DNA of 64,000 nt from an uncultured Lachnospiraceae bacterium (GTDB taxonomy: Bacteria > Bacillota > Clostridia > Lachnospirales > Lachnospiraceae): contig CAMNSZ010000003.1 of assembly GCA_946557105.1 (NCBI GenBank), forward strand, positions 1 through 64,000, written 5' to 3'. Position numbers and translations under genes: made by a program. Below are positions 24,013 to 33,669 of this stretch, one piece after another. The notes beneath the pieces are model-generated. The model was not told the DNA's origin. It saw only the letters and a list, made by a program, of their open reading frames with translations, and searched no databases. Within the stretch, counting starts at the first letter, position 1. Every line of letters starts with the position of its first letter.

Positions 24013-25755
24013 ATGAATAATATTTCAACGGCGAAAAAGGTTTTAAGCTATATAAAAAAGTATTGGTTTATGGTGGGGCTGTCCTTGGCGCTGGCGGCGC
24101 TTACCGTTGCCCTTACTTTATATATCCCCATTTTGACCGGTAGAGCCGTGGATTTGATGATTGATAAGGGAAGCGTGCATATGCCGGGCATTTTGGCAAT
24201 TCTCAAAAAGATTGCGATTTCTGTTGCAATTACGGCAGCGGCACAGTGGGTAATGAATACCTGTAATAATTATATAACCTATCATGTAGTGCGGGATATC
24301 AGGGAGGATGCTTTTCGCAGACTGGAGATTCTCCCTCTGAAATATCTGGACGCACATTCCGCCGGAGATGTGGTGAGCAGGGTTATTGCGGATGTGGATA
24401 CCTTTGCAGACGGCTTGCTGATGGGATTTACACAGCTTTTTACAGGTGTGCTTACCATAGTGGGAACGCTGGGATTTATGCTTGTTATCAATATCCCGAT
24501 TACGTTTGTGGTGGTTTGCATTACGCCGGTTTCTTTTCTTGTGGCACGTTTTATCGCGAAAAAGACGCATGTGATGTTTCAGGAGCAGTCTCAGGCCAGA
24601 GGCGAGCAGACGTCTCTTATTGAGGAGATGGTGGGCAACCAGAAAATAGTGAAGACCTTTTCCAGAGAAAGAGCGGTCAAGGAACAGTTTGAGGAAATCA
24701 ACGGACGGCTGCGGAAGTGTTCTTTGAGGGCTATCTTTTTTTCTTCCATTACCAATCCTGCCACACGTTTCGTAAACAGTCTTGTCTATGCGGGGGTGGG
24801 GATTTTCGGCGCGTTTATCGCCATGCAGGAAGGAGGAGGCTTGACTGTGGGAATGCTTTCCAGCTTTTTAGGCTACGCCAATCAGTATACCAAGCCCTTC
24901 AATGAGATATCCGGCGTGGTGACCGAGCTGCAGAATGCGTTTGTGTGCGCGGCGCGTATTTTTGAGCTGATAGAGGAAGAACCCCAGACGCCGGACGAAG
25001 ACGATGCAAAAATCCTTGAAAATCCGGAGGGCAATGTGACGCTTGAAAATGTTTATTTCAGTTATGCTCCGGAGAAAAGGCTTATTGAGAATTTTAATCT
25101 GCGGGTAAAATCGGGGCAGAGGGTTGCAATTGTAGGTCCTACAGGCTGCGGTAAGACGACGGTAATTAATCTTTTGATGCGCTTTTATGATGTAAATTCC
25201 GGAAGTATTAAGGTGGATGGAACGGATATAAGAAAAATTACCAGAGGAAGTCTGCGGACCAATTATGGCATGGTGCTTCAGGAGACATGGCTGCGCGCCG
25301 GTACTATCAGAGATAATATCCGGATGGGCAAACCTCAGGCAACGGATGAGGAGGTTATTGCGGCTGCAAAGGCTTCTCATGCCCACAGCTTTATCAAACG
25401 TCTGCCAGAAGGCTATGACACCGTGATAAACGAAGACGGAGGGAGTCTGTCACAGGGGCAGAAGCAGCTGTTGTGTATAGCCAGAGTTATGCTCTGCCTG
25501 CCGCCCATGCTTATTTTGGACGAGGCCACCTCCTCCATCGACACGCGCACGGAGCTTAAGATACAAAATGCCTTTGCAAGGATGATGGAGGGAAGGACCA
25601 GCTTTATCGTTGCCCACAGGCTTTCCACGATAAAGGAAGCAGACATTATTCTTGTGATGAAGGACGGCAACATAATTGAGCAGGGCAATCATGAGAGGCT
25701 GTTGGCGCAGGGCGGATTTTATGCGGAGCTGTATAACAGCCAGTTTGCGGGTTAG
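24013..25755 (+). CDS. ABC exporter half-transporter, catalytic partner
   Basis: 580 residues: six membrane segments then an ATPase domain with Walker A GPTGCGKTT, Walker B MLILDEATSSID with the catalytic Glu, and the H-loop IVAHRLSTI. The signature reads SLSQGQKQ instead of LSGGQ, which faces the degenerate half of the pair. With the preceding gene it forms one canonical and one degenerate ATP site, as in heterodimeric exporters of drugs, peptides or lipids. Substrate unknown. It could export the RiPP product made elsewhere in the genome but there is no direct link. Confidence 0.92.
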   Translation: MNNISTAKKVLSYIKKYWFMVGLSLALAALTVALTLYIPILTGRAVDLMIDKGSVHMPGILAILKKIAISVAITAAAQWVMNTCNNYITYHVVRDIREDAFRRLEILPLKYLDAHSAGDVVSRVIADVDTFADGLLMGFTQLFTGVLTIVGTLGFMLVINIPITFVVVCITPVSFLVARFIAKKTHVMFQEQSQARGEQTSLIEEMVGNQKIVKTFSRERAVKEQFEEINGRLRKCSLRAIFFSSITNPATRFVNSLVYAGVGIFGAFIAMQEGGGLTVGMLSSFLGYANQYTKPFNEISGVVTELQNAFVCAARIFELIEEEPQTPDEDDAKILENPEGNVTLENVYFSYAPEKRLIENFNLRVKSGQRVAIVGPTGCGKTTVINLLMRFYDVNSGSIKVDGTDIRKITRGSLRTNYGMVLQETWLRAGTIRDNIRMGKPQATDEEVIAAAKASHAHSFIKRLPEGYDTVINEDGGSLSQGQKQLLCIARVMLCLPPMLILDEATSSIDTRTELKIQNAFARMMEGRTSFIVAHRLSTIKEADIILVMKDGNIIEQGNHERLLAQGGFYAELYNSQFAG

Positions 25756-25831
25756 GATAGCAAAAAGCAGTCGGTTTATGTTAAAGCCGACATATTTGTT
25801 GAAGACATACGTTATCATAGTATTATAAAAC

Positions 25832-25875
25832 GCCTCTACGCATATAATGTAGCAAATATGCGGGAGGCATTTTTT
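25832..25875 (+). terminator. Terminator-like hairpin that contains the amidase ribosome site
   Basis: GCCTC (25832-25836) and CGCATA (25839-25844) pair with TATGCG (25857-25862) and GAGGC (25864-25868), then six T (25870-25875) directly before the amidase ATG. The 3' arm holds the GGGAGG ribosome site. It may end the ABC message, hide the ribosome site, or both. Confidence 0.65.
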
Positions 25876-26403
25876 ATGGCTTTGGTAGTTTTGGATGCCG
25901 GGCATGGCGGAGCAAATCCGGGCGCGGTTTATAACAACAGGCGGGAAAAGGATGATGTGCTTGCGCTCACGCTTGCCGTAGGCAGGATTTTGGAAGCAAA
26001 CGGTGTGGACGTATACTACACAAGAACTACAGACGTTTACGAAAGCCCTACTCAGAAGGCACAGGAGGCAAATCAGACGGGGGCGGATTATTTTGTTTCC
26101 ATTCACCGCAATTCCAGTCCTTATCCCAATCAATATACGGGCGTTGAATCTCTGGTGTATAACCGTTACGGCGCTGCGGCGCAGCTTGCCAACAATATTA
26201 ACAGTCAGCTGGAGCGGGTGGGCTTTGTCAATCAGGGGGTGAACCCACGAACCAATCTGGTAGTGTTAAATAAAACCCAGATGCCGGCGGTGCTGTTGGA
26301 GGCAGGATTTATTAACACTGACGCGGACAATCAGCTGTTTGACGAGCGCTTTAATGAGATGGCGCAGGCGATTGCAGACGGAATCCTTGAGACAGTACAG
26401 TAG
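25876..26403 (+). CDS. N-acetylmuramoyl-L-alanine amidase (Amidase_3)
   Basis: 175 residues consisting only of the catalytic domain. Zinc-site motifs are VVLDAGHGG at the N-terminus, the ADYFVSIHRN block and the catalytic glutamate in PAVLLEAGFINTDADNQ. It cleaves the bond between muramic acid and the stem peptide. There is no signal peptide or membrane anchor in this frame, unlike CwlD, so its route to the wall is unclear. ATG 25876 is chosen because GGGAGG lies nine bases before it; the upstream ATG at 25858 has none. Confidence 0.9.
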   Translation: MALVVLDAGHGGANPGAVYNNRREKDDVLALTLAVGRILEANGVDVYYTRTTDVYESPTQKAQEANQTGADYFVSIHRNSSPYPNQYTGVESLVYNRYGAAAQLANNINSQLERVGFVNQGVNPRTNLVVLNKTQMPAVLLEAGFINTDADNQLFDERFNEMAQAIADGILETVQ

Positions 26404-26435
26404 GAGTTCCGGATAAAGCGTCGTTCCGGTTTTAT

Positions 26436-26467
26436 AAAGGCTTTGCCCGTACAGGGCGGAGCCTTTT
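26436..26467 (+). terminator. Probable terminator after the amidase gene
   Basis: AAAGGCTTTGCCC pairs imperfectly with GGGCGGAGCCTTT around a GTACA loop, with four T at the end. Confidence 0.5.
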
Positions 26468-26525
26468 GCACAGGCGGCGTTTCCGAAAAAGGTGTTATCC
26501 GCATTTTTATTAAATGGGGGAAATT

Positions 26526-27521
26526 ATGGATTTTTATGATTTTTTGACTATGCTGGGCGGACTTGCACTGTTCTTGTACGGAATGAACCTGATGGGGGAG
26601 GGGCTTTCCCGCATGTCGGGTGGAAGGCTTGAACGGGTTTTGGAAAAGCTTACGAGCAATCCCTTAAAGGCGGTGGCGGTGGGAGCGGGGGTCACAGCCG
26701 TTATACAGTCGTCCTCGGCGACAACGGTAATGGTAGTGGGGCTTGTCAATTCCGGTATTATGAAGCTGGAGCAGACGGTAGGCGTTATCATGGGAGCGAA
26801 TATAGGAACAACAGTAACTTCATGGATTTTAAGTCTTGCGGGGATTGACAGCGACCATTTTTTTATCCGTATGCTGAAGCCCTCTTCTTTTTCTCCGCTC
26901 TTTGCAATTGTAGGGGTGGGGATTCTTATGTTTTCCCACAAGGACAGAATGAAAAGTGCCGCCGCTGTTTTTGTGGGCTTTTCCGTTTTAATGTTTGGGA
27001 TGGAAACAATGGGTAAGACCGTTGAGCCCTTGGCGCAGATTCCGGAATTTACAGGAATTTTAACACGTTTCTCCCATCCTGTATGGGGCATGCTTGCAGG
27101 CGCTGCATTGACTGCCGTTATACAGTCTTCCTCGGCGGCGGTGGGGATTTTGCAGGCGTTTAGCATTACCGGAGCGGTGAGCTACGGCGCGGCGATACCT
27201 CTTATCATGGGGCAGAATATAGGAACATGTGTGACGGCTATGATTTCGGGGGTGGGCGCTTCAAAAAATGCAAAATGCGCTTCCCTTATACATTTCTACT
27301 TTAATGTTGTAGGCACGATTCTGTTTATGACGGTATTTTATATTTTGAATGTATTTTATCCCTTTTCCTTTCTTGAAAAATCGGTGAGCGCAATAGGCAT
27401 TGCAATAATACATAGTCTGTTTAATATAGTTTCTACAGTTTGTCTTCTGCCCTTCTCAAAGCAATTGGTTATGCTGGCGCGTTTAACCGTGGGGAGGGAG
27501 GTCAGGCAGGAAAAGCTATAG
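26526..27521 (+). CDS. Na/Pi-cotransporter family protein, membrane domain only
   Basis: About 331 residues with eight or nine hydrophobic segments. The two inverted QSSSA repeats that define the family are present: VTAVIQSSSATTVMVVGLVNSG and LTAVIQSSSAAVGILQ, along with GANIGTTVT and GQNIGTCVTA. Members move phosphate with sodium. Most Firmicutes versions carry a cytoplasmic PhoU-like C-terminal domain of ~200 residues; here the protein stops right after the membrane part. ATG 26526 follows GGGGGAA; an ATG 12 bases upstream is less likely. Confidence 0.88.
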   Translation: MDFYDFLTMLGGLALFLYGMNLMGEGLSRMSGGRLERVLEKLTSNPLKAVAVGAGVTAVIQSSSATTVMVVGLVNSGIMKLEQTVGVIMGANIGTTVTSWILSLAGIDSDHFFIRMLKPSSFSPLFAIVGVGILMFSHKDRMKSAAAVFVGFSVLMFGMETMGKTVEPLAQIPEFTGILTRFSHPVWGMLAGAALTAVIQSSSAAVGILQAFSITGAVSYGAAIPLIMGQNIGTCVTAMISGVGASKNAKCASLIHFYFNVVGTILFMTVFYILNVFYPFSFLEKSVSAIGIAIIHSLFNIVSTVCLLPFSKQLVMLARLTVGREVRQEKL

Positions 27522-27667
27522 GGGGAGGGAATTTCATTTGGCAATAAATGAGAAGAAAACAGCATATTTTAGGAAGCAATTTTGAAGGCGGTATCTTATG
27601 ATAAAAAGGGAAAAGTTCGTAAACCGGAGAAACCGGATATTTAAACAGTACAGAAATGAGGATTAAA

Positions 27668-28837
27668 ATGAACAAGCTAAAAAAACAGGATTATCGCAAT
27701 GTGTTTGAGGAGGTCGGAAAGACCAAACAGGAAATTGACAGCAGATTAAAGGAAGTAGTGGATACTTTTTTTTATGGAGAGGACAAGGTATATTTTCCCG
27801 TGGGGGAGGATATGGCGTACATAGAGGACACGGGCAATCATGATGCGAGAACGGAGGGAATGTCCTACGGCATGATGATGTGTGTACAGCTTGACATGAA
27901 AGAGGAGTTTGACCGTCTGTGGAAATGGGCAAAGACCTATATGTGGATGCAGGAGGGGGAGAACGAAGGATATTTTGCATGGTCCTGTCAGGTGACGGGT
28001 GAGAAAAACGCATACGGTCCGGCGCCTGACGGTGAGGAATTTTTTGCGATGTCTCTGTTTTTTGCGGCGAACAGGTGGGGAAACGGTGAGGGTATATTCA
28101 ATTATACCGAGCAGGCAAAGGAGATTTTGCGGGCGTGTATCCACAAGGGGGAAAACGGAAGGCAGGGAAGCGCCATGTGGAACGGGGAGAATAAGCAGAT
28201 ACTTTTTGTTCCCGGTTCAAGTTTTACGGATCCCTCTTATCATCTGCCTCATTTCTATGAGCTGTTTGCCCGGTGGGCAGACGAGGAGGACAGGGAATTC
28301 TGGGCGGATGCCGCAAGAGTGAGCAGAGAATATCTTGCTAAGGCGTGTCACCCCGTATCGGGTATGAATGCAGAATATGCAGAATTTGACGGAAGCCCTA
28401 TGAGCAGAAAGCTGCCTTGGACAGATGACCGTCATGACTGGTTTTACAGCGACGCTTACCGCACTGCGGCAAATATTGGGTTGGATTATGAGTGGTGTAA
28501 GGAAGATGCGGGTCAGAGAATTGCGGTGGAGCGCCTGCAGTATTGTCTGGGGGTAACGCATAAGGAGAATCCCTTTAGGGTTTTTGAAGTTGATGGAACG
28601 GCTCTTGCTCAGGAGGCGCTTCATCCTGTGGCGATAGTGGCGACTACGGCACAGGCAGCGCTTGCCGTGGAAGGTCCGCTTTCCTTGAGCAGCGATAACG
28701 AGGCGAAGAAGCTTGCTGCATGGTGGGTGGAAAGATTTTGGCAGGAGCCTATGCGCACAGGCGACAGAAGGTATTACGATAATTGTCTGTATATGTTTGC
28801 ATTTCTTGCGTTAAGCGGCAATTACCGTATCTGGTAA
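27668..28837 (+). CDS. Reducing-end xylose-releasing exo-oligoxylanase (GH8)
   Basis: 389 residues with no signal peptide. DARTEGMSYGMMM (catalytic acid E63) and the WDDRHDWFYSDAYRT-like region (PWTDDRHDWFYSDAYR) are those of GH8 Rex enzymes, which release xylose from the reducing end of xylo-oligosaccharides in the cytoplasm. ATG 27668 follows GAGGATT. First gene of a xylan operon: the next starts 23 bases after its stop. Confidence 0.93.
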   Translation: MNKLKKQDYRNVFEEVGKTKQEIDSRLKEVVDTFFYGEDKVYFPVGEDMAYIEDTGNHDARTEGMSYGMMMCVQLDMKEEFDRLWKWAKTYMWMQEGENEGYFAWSCQVTGEKNAYGPAPDGEEFFAMSLFFAANRWGNGEGIFNYTEQAKEILRACIHKGENGRQGSAMWNGENKQILFVPGSSFTDPSYHLPHFYELFARWADEEDREFWADAARVSREYLAKACHPVSGMNAEYAEFDGSPMSRKLPWTDDRHDWFYSDAYRTAANIGLDYEWCKEDAGQRIAVERLQYCLGVTHKENPFRVFEVDGTALAQEALHPVAIVATTAQAALAVEGPLSLSSDNEAKKLAAWWVERFWQEPMRTGDRRYYDNCLYMFAFLALSGNYRIW

Positions 28838-28860
28838 ATACAAAAGAAGGAGATAAGACT

Positions 28861-30555
28861 ATGGCAGGACCAAAAGCACCAAAGGATCCCACGGTAAAGG
28901 GCAGCAGTTTTTATATCTGCAGACAGAAGGAGGTGGCTGGAAGCCCCCAGCCTGATGGGAGAGGAATACAATTTATTTATTTGAATGATGTGAGGCTTAT
29001 TACATTTGCGCGGATGGTGGGAAATGTTACTGATGAGGCTATGCTTGAGAAGCTGAAAACCGCAGAGGGATTTATGGATATGGTGGCGGGAATCGGCGTC
29101 ACAGTGGAAGCGCAGGAACGAGACCAGACTATTTATTATGCTTTCCAGATGTATGGGAAGACAGACCCCAATAATTCAGGAACAACCATTAAGGCGGCAT
29201 GCACGCCGGACGGAATGGAGCAGATTATCTGGCTGGATGATTATGAATGGTCCGACGACGATGCTCTTCCGGGACAGATGCGATTTGAGTTTGATAAGGC
29301 AGAAAAGCAGGCGACTGTGGATGTAAAGCTTTATCTGAGGGAGGGCTATACTGCGCCGGAGCAGGAGGAATATGGAAGTATTGATATCAATGCGCCGGAG
29401 TATCGGGCGATTTTAAAGCGCTCTCTGATGCAGACGGGCAACAATTACCGGTTAAAGAATGTAATTGACAAAGCGAAGAGAGGCGAGGATGTTACCATTG
29501 CCTTTATTGGCGGCTCTATCACTCAGGGAGCAGGTGCGATTCCCATTACGACAAAAAGCTATGCATATCAGACGTGGGAGAAATTTAAGGAGACTTTTGG
29601 CTGCGGCGACAATGTGAAGCTTATTAAGGCGGGCGTTGGGGGAACTCCTTCCGAGCTTGGAATGGTACGTTTTGAGAGAGACGTGCTCAGGGAGGGAACG
29701 GTCGTTCCTGATTTGGTAGTGGTGGAGTTTGCGGTAAACGATGAGGGAGACGAGACGAAGGGGCGCTGCTATGAGTGTCTGGTGAGAAAGATATTGTCCG
29801 TTTCCGAGAAGACCGCCGTGCTTCTTCTATTTGCAGTGTTTGCCGACGACTGGAACCTGCAGGATAGATTAGGGCCTGTGGGTGAACGCTATGAGCTTCC
29901 TATGGTAAGCATAAGAGACGGCGTGGTAGAACAGTTTTATCAGAAGTCCGGAGAGGGAAGGGTTCTGACAAAGAGCCAATTTTTCTATGATTCCTATCAT
30001 CCGGCAAATATGGGTCACACCATTATGGCGGATTGTATCATAAACCTGTTGAAGCAGGCCGATGGGGAGGAATATGACAGAGAGGCGGACTGGCGGGAGA
30101 AGGAGCCGGTGTTTGGAGCCGATTTTACCCATGTGCGTCTTTTGGATAAGCATACTAACACAGATAAAATTTTGTGGATGGAGCAGGGAAGCTTCTGTGA
30201 GACGGACAAGGAGCTTCAGGCGGTGGAGATGGACGACAACTATGCGCCCACGCCGGAATTTCCTTATAACTGGCAGCACAGGAAGGGAACGGAGCCATTC
30301 CGCATGAAGATAAAGTGCAAAGGGCTTGTTCTGGTGAGCAAGGATTCGGGAAATATAAATTCCGCAAGAGTAAAGGTATGTGTGGACGGAAAGGAAGCGC
30401 TTACGGTCGACCCGAGAGAGGTGGGCTGGACGCACTGTAACGCACAAATACTTTTCTCTGAGACAGAGAGTAAGGAGCATTTAATAGAGCTTTCTGTTGT
30501 TCAGGGAGACGAGGATAAGCTGTTTACGGTTTTGGGCTTCGGTTTTGTTGAGTAG
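28861..30555 (+). CDS. SGNH/GDSL hydrolase, probable xylan or xylo-oligosaccharide acetylesterase
   Basis: 564 residues. An N-terminal ~190-residue beta-rich domain is followed by an SGNH hydrolase domain: nucleophile S219 in AFIGGSITQGAG, the Gly of block II in KAGVGGTPSELG, the Asn of block III in VVEFAVNDEGD, and the Asp-His pair in FYDSYHPANMGH. A C-terminal beta domain ends the protein. There is no signal peptide. In a xylan operon the likely role is removing acetyl groups from imported oligosaccharides. AGAAGGAG precedes the ATG. Substrate is inferred from context. Confidence 0.82.
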   Translation: MAGPKAPKDPTVKGSSFYICRQKEVAGSPQPDGRGIQFIYLNDVRLITFARMVGNVTDEAMLEKLKTAEGFMDMVAGIGVTVEAQERDQTIYYAFQMYGKTDPNNSGTTIKAACTPDGMEQIIWLDDYEWSDDDALPGQMRFEFDKAEKQATVDVKLYLREGYTAPEQEEYGSIDINAPEYRAILKRSLMQTGNNYRLKNVIDKAKRGEDVTIAFIGGSITQGAGAIPITTKSYAYQTWEKFKETFGCGDNVKLIKAGVGGTPSELGMVRFERDVLREGTVVPDLVVVEFAVNDEGDETKGRCYECLVRKILSVSEKTAVLLLFAVFADDWNLQDRLGPVGERYELPMVSIRDGVVEQFYQKSGEGRVLTKSQFFYDSYHPANMGHTIMADCIINLLKQADGEEYDREADWREKEPVFGADFTHVRLLDKHTNTDKILWMEQGSFCETDKELQAVEMDDNYAPTPEFPYNWQHRKGTEPFRMKIKCKGLVLVSKDSGNINSARVKVCVDGKEALTVDPREVGWTHCNAQILFSETESKEHLIELSVVQGDEDKLFTVLGFGFVE

Positions 30556-30617
30556 TCAGTAAATACAGGCAGATATTAAGTGCCCGCCAAAAGCATAATA
30601 AAAGGCGGTGCGGGCAG

Positions 30618-33509
30618 ATGGGAGAAAGCAGGATGGATATAATGGTGTTGGCTGAAGATAACAGAGCTTTGCCCTTCGTAGTCGAGGAGAGCGCTTTTGA
30701 AGGAGTTAAGCGGGTTGCGGCGAAGGTAGCGAAGGATGTAGAAAAGGTAAGCGGCGCGCTGCCTGACGTTTTTGCAACAGAGGATTGTGCGGGTGGACAG
30801 CTTGTATTGTGCGCCACGTTGGGAAAGAGCGCCTTATTGGATACACTTGTATCGGAGGGAAAGGCAGATGCTTCTATGGTGTCGGGCAAGAGGGAGGTTT
30901 ATGCCCTTCAGATAGTGGAGAAGCCCTTTGCAGGTGTAGAGAAAGCGCTGGTGATACTGGGCAGCGATAAGCTTGGAACGATATACGGAATGTTTGCGCT
31001 TTCAGAATATATCGGCGTTTCCCCCATGTGCTATTGGGGGGATGCCGAGCCGATGAAAAAGAACCGGCTGGAAATAGCAAGGGATATTGAAAAGGTTTCC
31101 AAGGAGCCCAGCATAAAATACAGGGGGTTTTTTATTAATGACGAGTGGCCCTGCTTCGGTAATTGGACATTCTCCCATTTCGGCGGCTTTACGGCAGAAA
31201 TGTATGATTATGTCTTTGAATTTCTGCTGCGCATGAAGGGGAATTTTATGTGGCCGGCAATGTGGACGTCGTGCTTTCCACTGGACGGACCGGAAGGCTT
31301 GAATGAGGAGCTTGCCGATATTTATGGCATAACGATTGCCTATTCCCACCATGAGCCCTGTCTGCGCGCCAGTGAGGAATGGGATCAGGTAAGGGGGGAG
31401 GATACGCCTTACGGAAACGAATGGAATTATTATACCAACAGCGAGGGGCTGTCCAGATATTGGGCTGACGCTCTTAAGAGAAGCGGTAAGTATCAACACC
31501 TGATCACTATAGGCATGAGAGGGGAGCGCGACAGCTCGATGCTGGGTCCTGATGCAACCCTTAAGGATAATATTGATTTGTTGAAGGATATTATCACCAA
31601 GCAGCGTCAGCTGATTGGCCAATATGTGAATGAGGATGTGGACAGCGTTCCCCAGCTCCTTGCATTGTACAAGGAGGTTGAGGCGTATTTCTATGGTGAC
31701 GAGAATACCGAGGGCCTTAAGGAGTGGAAGGAGCTCGAGAATGTAATTTTCATGCTCTGCGAGGATAATTTTGGGCATATGAGGACACTTCCCACGGAGG
31801 AGATGCGGGCTCACAAGGGCGGCTTTGGTATGTATTATCATTTTGATTACCACGGCGGACCGGTTTCTTATGAATGGATGTCCTCCACTTCCTTTGCGCT
31901 TACATGGGAGCAGATGACACAGGCATATGACTATGGCATCAGGGATGTGTGGATTGTCAATGTAGGGGACTTAAAGGGTAATGAGATAGCGCTTAATTAT
32001 TTCCTGACTCTCGCTTATGATTTCGAGACATGGGGCAGCAGTGCGCCGGGCAGCTATAGAACCTATTTGGACAATTGGGTGAAGCAGACCTTTCCGGGAG
32101 CGGACGGCAGGCAGCAGAAGAGAATTGCGGAGGTTTATACGGATTTCGTGGACATGAACGCAAAAAGAAGGCCGGAGGCGCTGCATGCAGGAATTTATCA
32201 TCCCTGTCATTACGGAGAGACAGACGGAATGCTTGCGTGGGCAAAGCAGATAGAGGATAAAAACGAGGCGGTTTATCAGGCGTTGGATGATGTTACAAGG
32301 CAGGCGTATTACAGCCTTATATATTATCCGGCAAAGATCAGCATTAATCTGCTGCGCATGCATCTCTATGCGGGAAAGAACGCTCATTATGCTTCTCAGG
32401 GCAGAAAGGCGGCAAACGGATACGGCGAGCTTTTGGAGGAATGTATCCGAGAGGATAAGCGTCTGTCGGCAGAGTTTGGAGCGTTCCGCGACGGCAAGTG
32501 GAAAGGTATGGAGCTGGAGGAGCACATCGGCTTTACCAAGTGGAACGACGATGGCTGGCGCTATCCGGTGAGAATGTATGTGGAGCCTGTCACAAAGCCC
32601 AGAATGAGTGTTTCCAGAGCCGACAAGGCGGATTTGTTTGTAAAAAACTATGGTGCGCCCCTGTGTATCAGAGTGGATGACTTCCTTTCTGAAGGCGTGG
32701 AGGAAGCCGTTTTAGAAGTGTGCAATGACGGCGTGGGCAGTATCCGCTATGAGATAAAGGCTGAGGACGGAGAGATGCCAAGGTGGCTTACCGTCTCTCC
32801 CATGCAGGGGGAGACAGCCGATTTGCAGCGTGTAATTCTTAGCTGCGACAGACAATACCTGTCCATAGAGCCTCAGAAGGTGAGACTGCTTATCAGTGAC
32901 GGCGATACTACCGTCGCCGTGGAGGTACAGGGTAAAAAGCAGGATATGGCGGAGCTTCCTGCAATGACCTTTGTGGATACCAACGGTGTTATTACCATGG
33001 AAGCAAACCATTATGCGGAGAAAAAGGATGTGGAAAAGGGAGGATTTGCAGAGCTTGTCGGTTATGGCAGAAGCGGCAGCGGCATGAAGGTATTTCCTAC
33101 CACCTCCGATTTTGCCAAAGACGAGGAGAAGCCGGAGCTTACCTATTCTTTCTTACTTTCCGGCGAGGGGGATTACCGGGTGGAGGTATGGACTACCCCC
33201 ACGAATTCTTTGCAGAACAGGCGGCCTTTGCAGGTACAGCTTACCACAGGGGCAGGAGAGCGTAAAATATTACAAATTCTGGATGAGGCTTATCGCGGAG
33301 GTGAGAACAGTGACGGACAATGGTGTCAGGGAGTGTTGAATCAGATTCGCGTGACGGGAACAGAGCTTCATTTTGAAGGCGGGGTACAGAAGCTTACCGT
33401 AGGCGCTATGGAAGCCGGTTTAGTGCTTGAAAGGATTCTTATTTATCCGGAGGGAAGGAAGCTTCCGAGCTCCTATTTAGGCCCGAAGGAGAGCTTTTAT
33501 AAGAAATAG
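30618..33509 (+). CDS. Xylan alpha-1,2-glucuronidase (GH115)
   Basis: 963 residues, the usual size of GH115. Characteristic blocks include IKYRGFFINDEWPCFGNWT, RMKGNFMWPAMW, YSHHEPCLRA, and TIGMRGERDSSML, with C-terminal beta domains. The family removes (4-O-methyl)-glucuronic acid from internal and terminal xylose residues. No signal peptide is present, so it acts on imported oligosaccharides. The start may be ATG 30618 or ATG 30633; the latter has GGGAG eight bases upstream. The released glucuronic acid would enter the UxuA pathway (11593). Confidence 0.93.
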   Translation: MGESRMDIMVLAEDNRALPFVVEESAFEGVKRVAAKVAKDVEKVSGALPDVFATEDCAGGQLVLCATLGKSALLDTLVSEGKADASMVSGKREVYALQIVEKPFAGVEKALVILGSDKLGTIYGMFALSEYIGVSPMCYWGDAEPMKKNRLEIARDIEKVSKEPSIKYRGFFINDEWPCFGNWTFSHFGGFTAEMYDYVFEFLLRMKGNFMWPAMWTSCFPLDGPEGLNEELADIYGITIAYSHHEPCLRASEEWDQVRGEDTPYGNEWNYYTNSEGLSRYWADALKRSGKYQHLITIGMRGERDSSMLGPDATLKDNIDLLKDIITKQRQLIGQYVNEDVDSVPQLLALYKEVEAYFYGDENTEGLKEWKELENVIFMLCEDNFGHMRTLPTEEMRAHKGGFGMYYHFDYHGGPVSYEWMSSTSFALTWEQMTQAYDYGIRDVWIVNVGDLKGNEIALNYFLTLAYDFETWGSSAPGSYRTYLDNWVKQTFPGADGRQQKRIAEVYTDFVDMNAKRRPEALHAGIYHPCHYGETDGMLAWAKQIEDKNEAVYQALDDVTRQAYYSLIYYPAKISINLLRMHLYAGKNAHYASQGRKAANGYGELLEECIREDKRLSAEFGAFRDGKWKGMELEEHIGFTKWNDDGWRYPVRMYVEPVTKPRMSVSRADKADLFVKNYGAPLCIRVDDFLSEGVEEAVLEVCNDGVGSIRYEIKAEDGEMPRWLTVSPMQGETADLQRVILSCDRQYLSIEPQKVRLLISDGDTTVAVEVQGKKQDMAELPAMTFVDTNGVITMEANHYAEKKDVEKGGFAELVGYGRSGSGMKVFPTTSDFAKDEEKPELTYSFLLSGEGDYRVEVWTTPTNSLQNRRPLQVQLTTGAGERKILQILDEAYRGGENSDGQWCQGVLNQIRVTGTELHFEGGVQKLTVGAMEAGLVLERILIYPEGRKLPSSYLGPKESFYKK

Positions 33510-33669
33510 CTTAAGCCGGATATAAGAAGGCGGATGTTAAAGGATATGATAAGGGGGTACAAAGAGGGTTTATATCTGCGGAAGAATTTCAGTCTTGCGT
33601 CAGTACGGGCTTGGTGTCTTCAGTGGTGCGGGATTTTGGTTGACGCTGGCAGGAAAGGTATAATGTACA

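Noticed and set aside
26534-27166. 210-residue minus-strand frame within the Na/Pi gene
   Set aside because: Mirror of the membrane protein's codons; the + strand product has clear family motifs.
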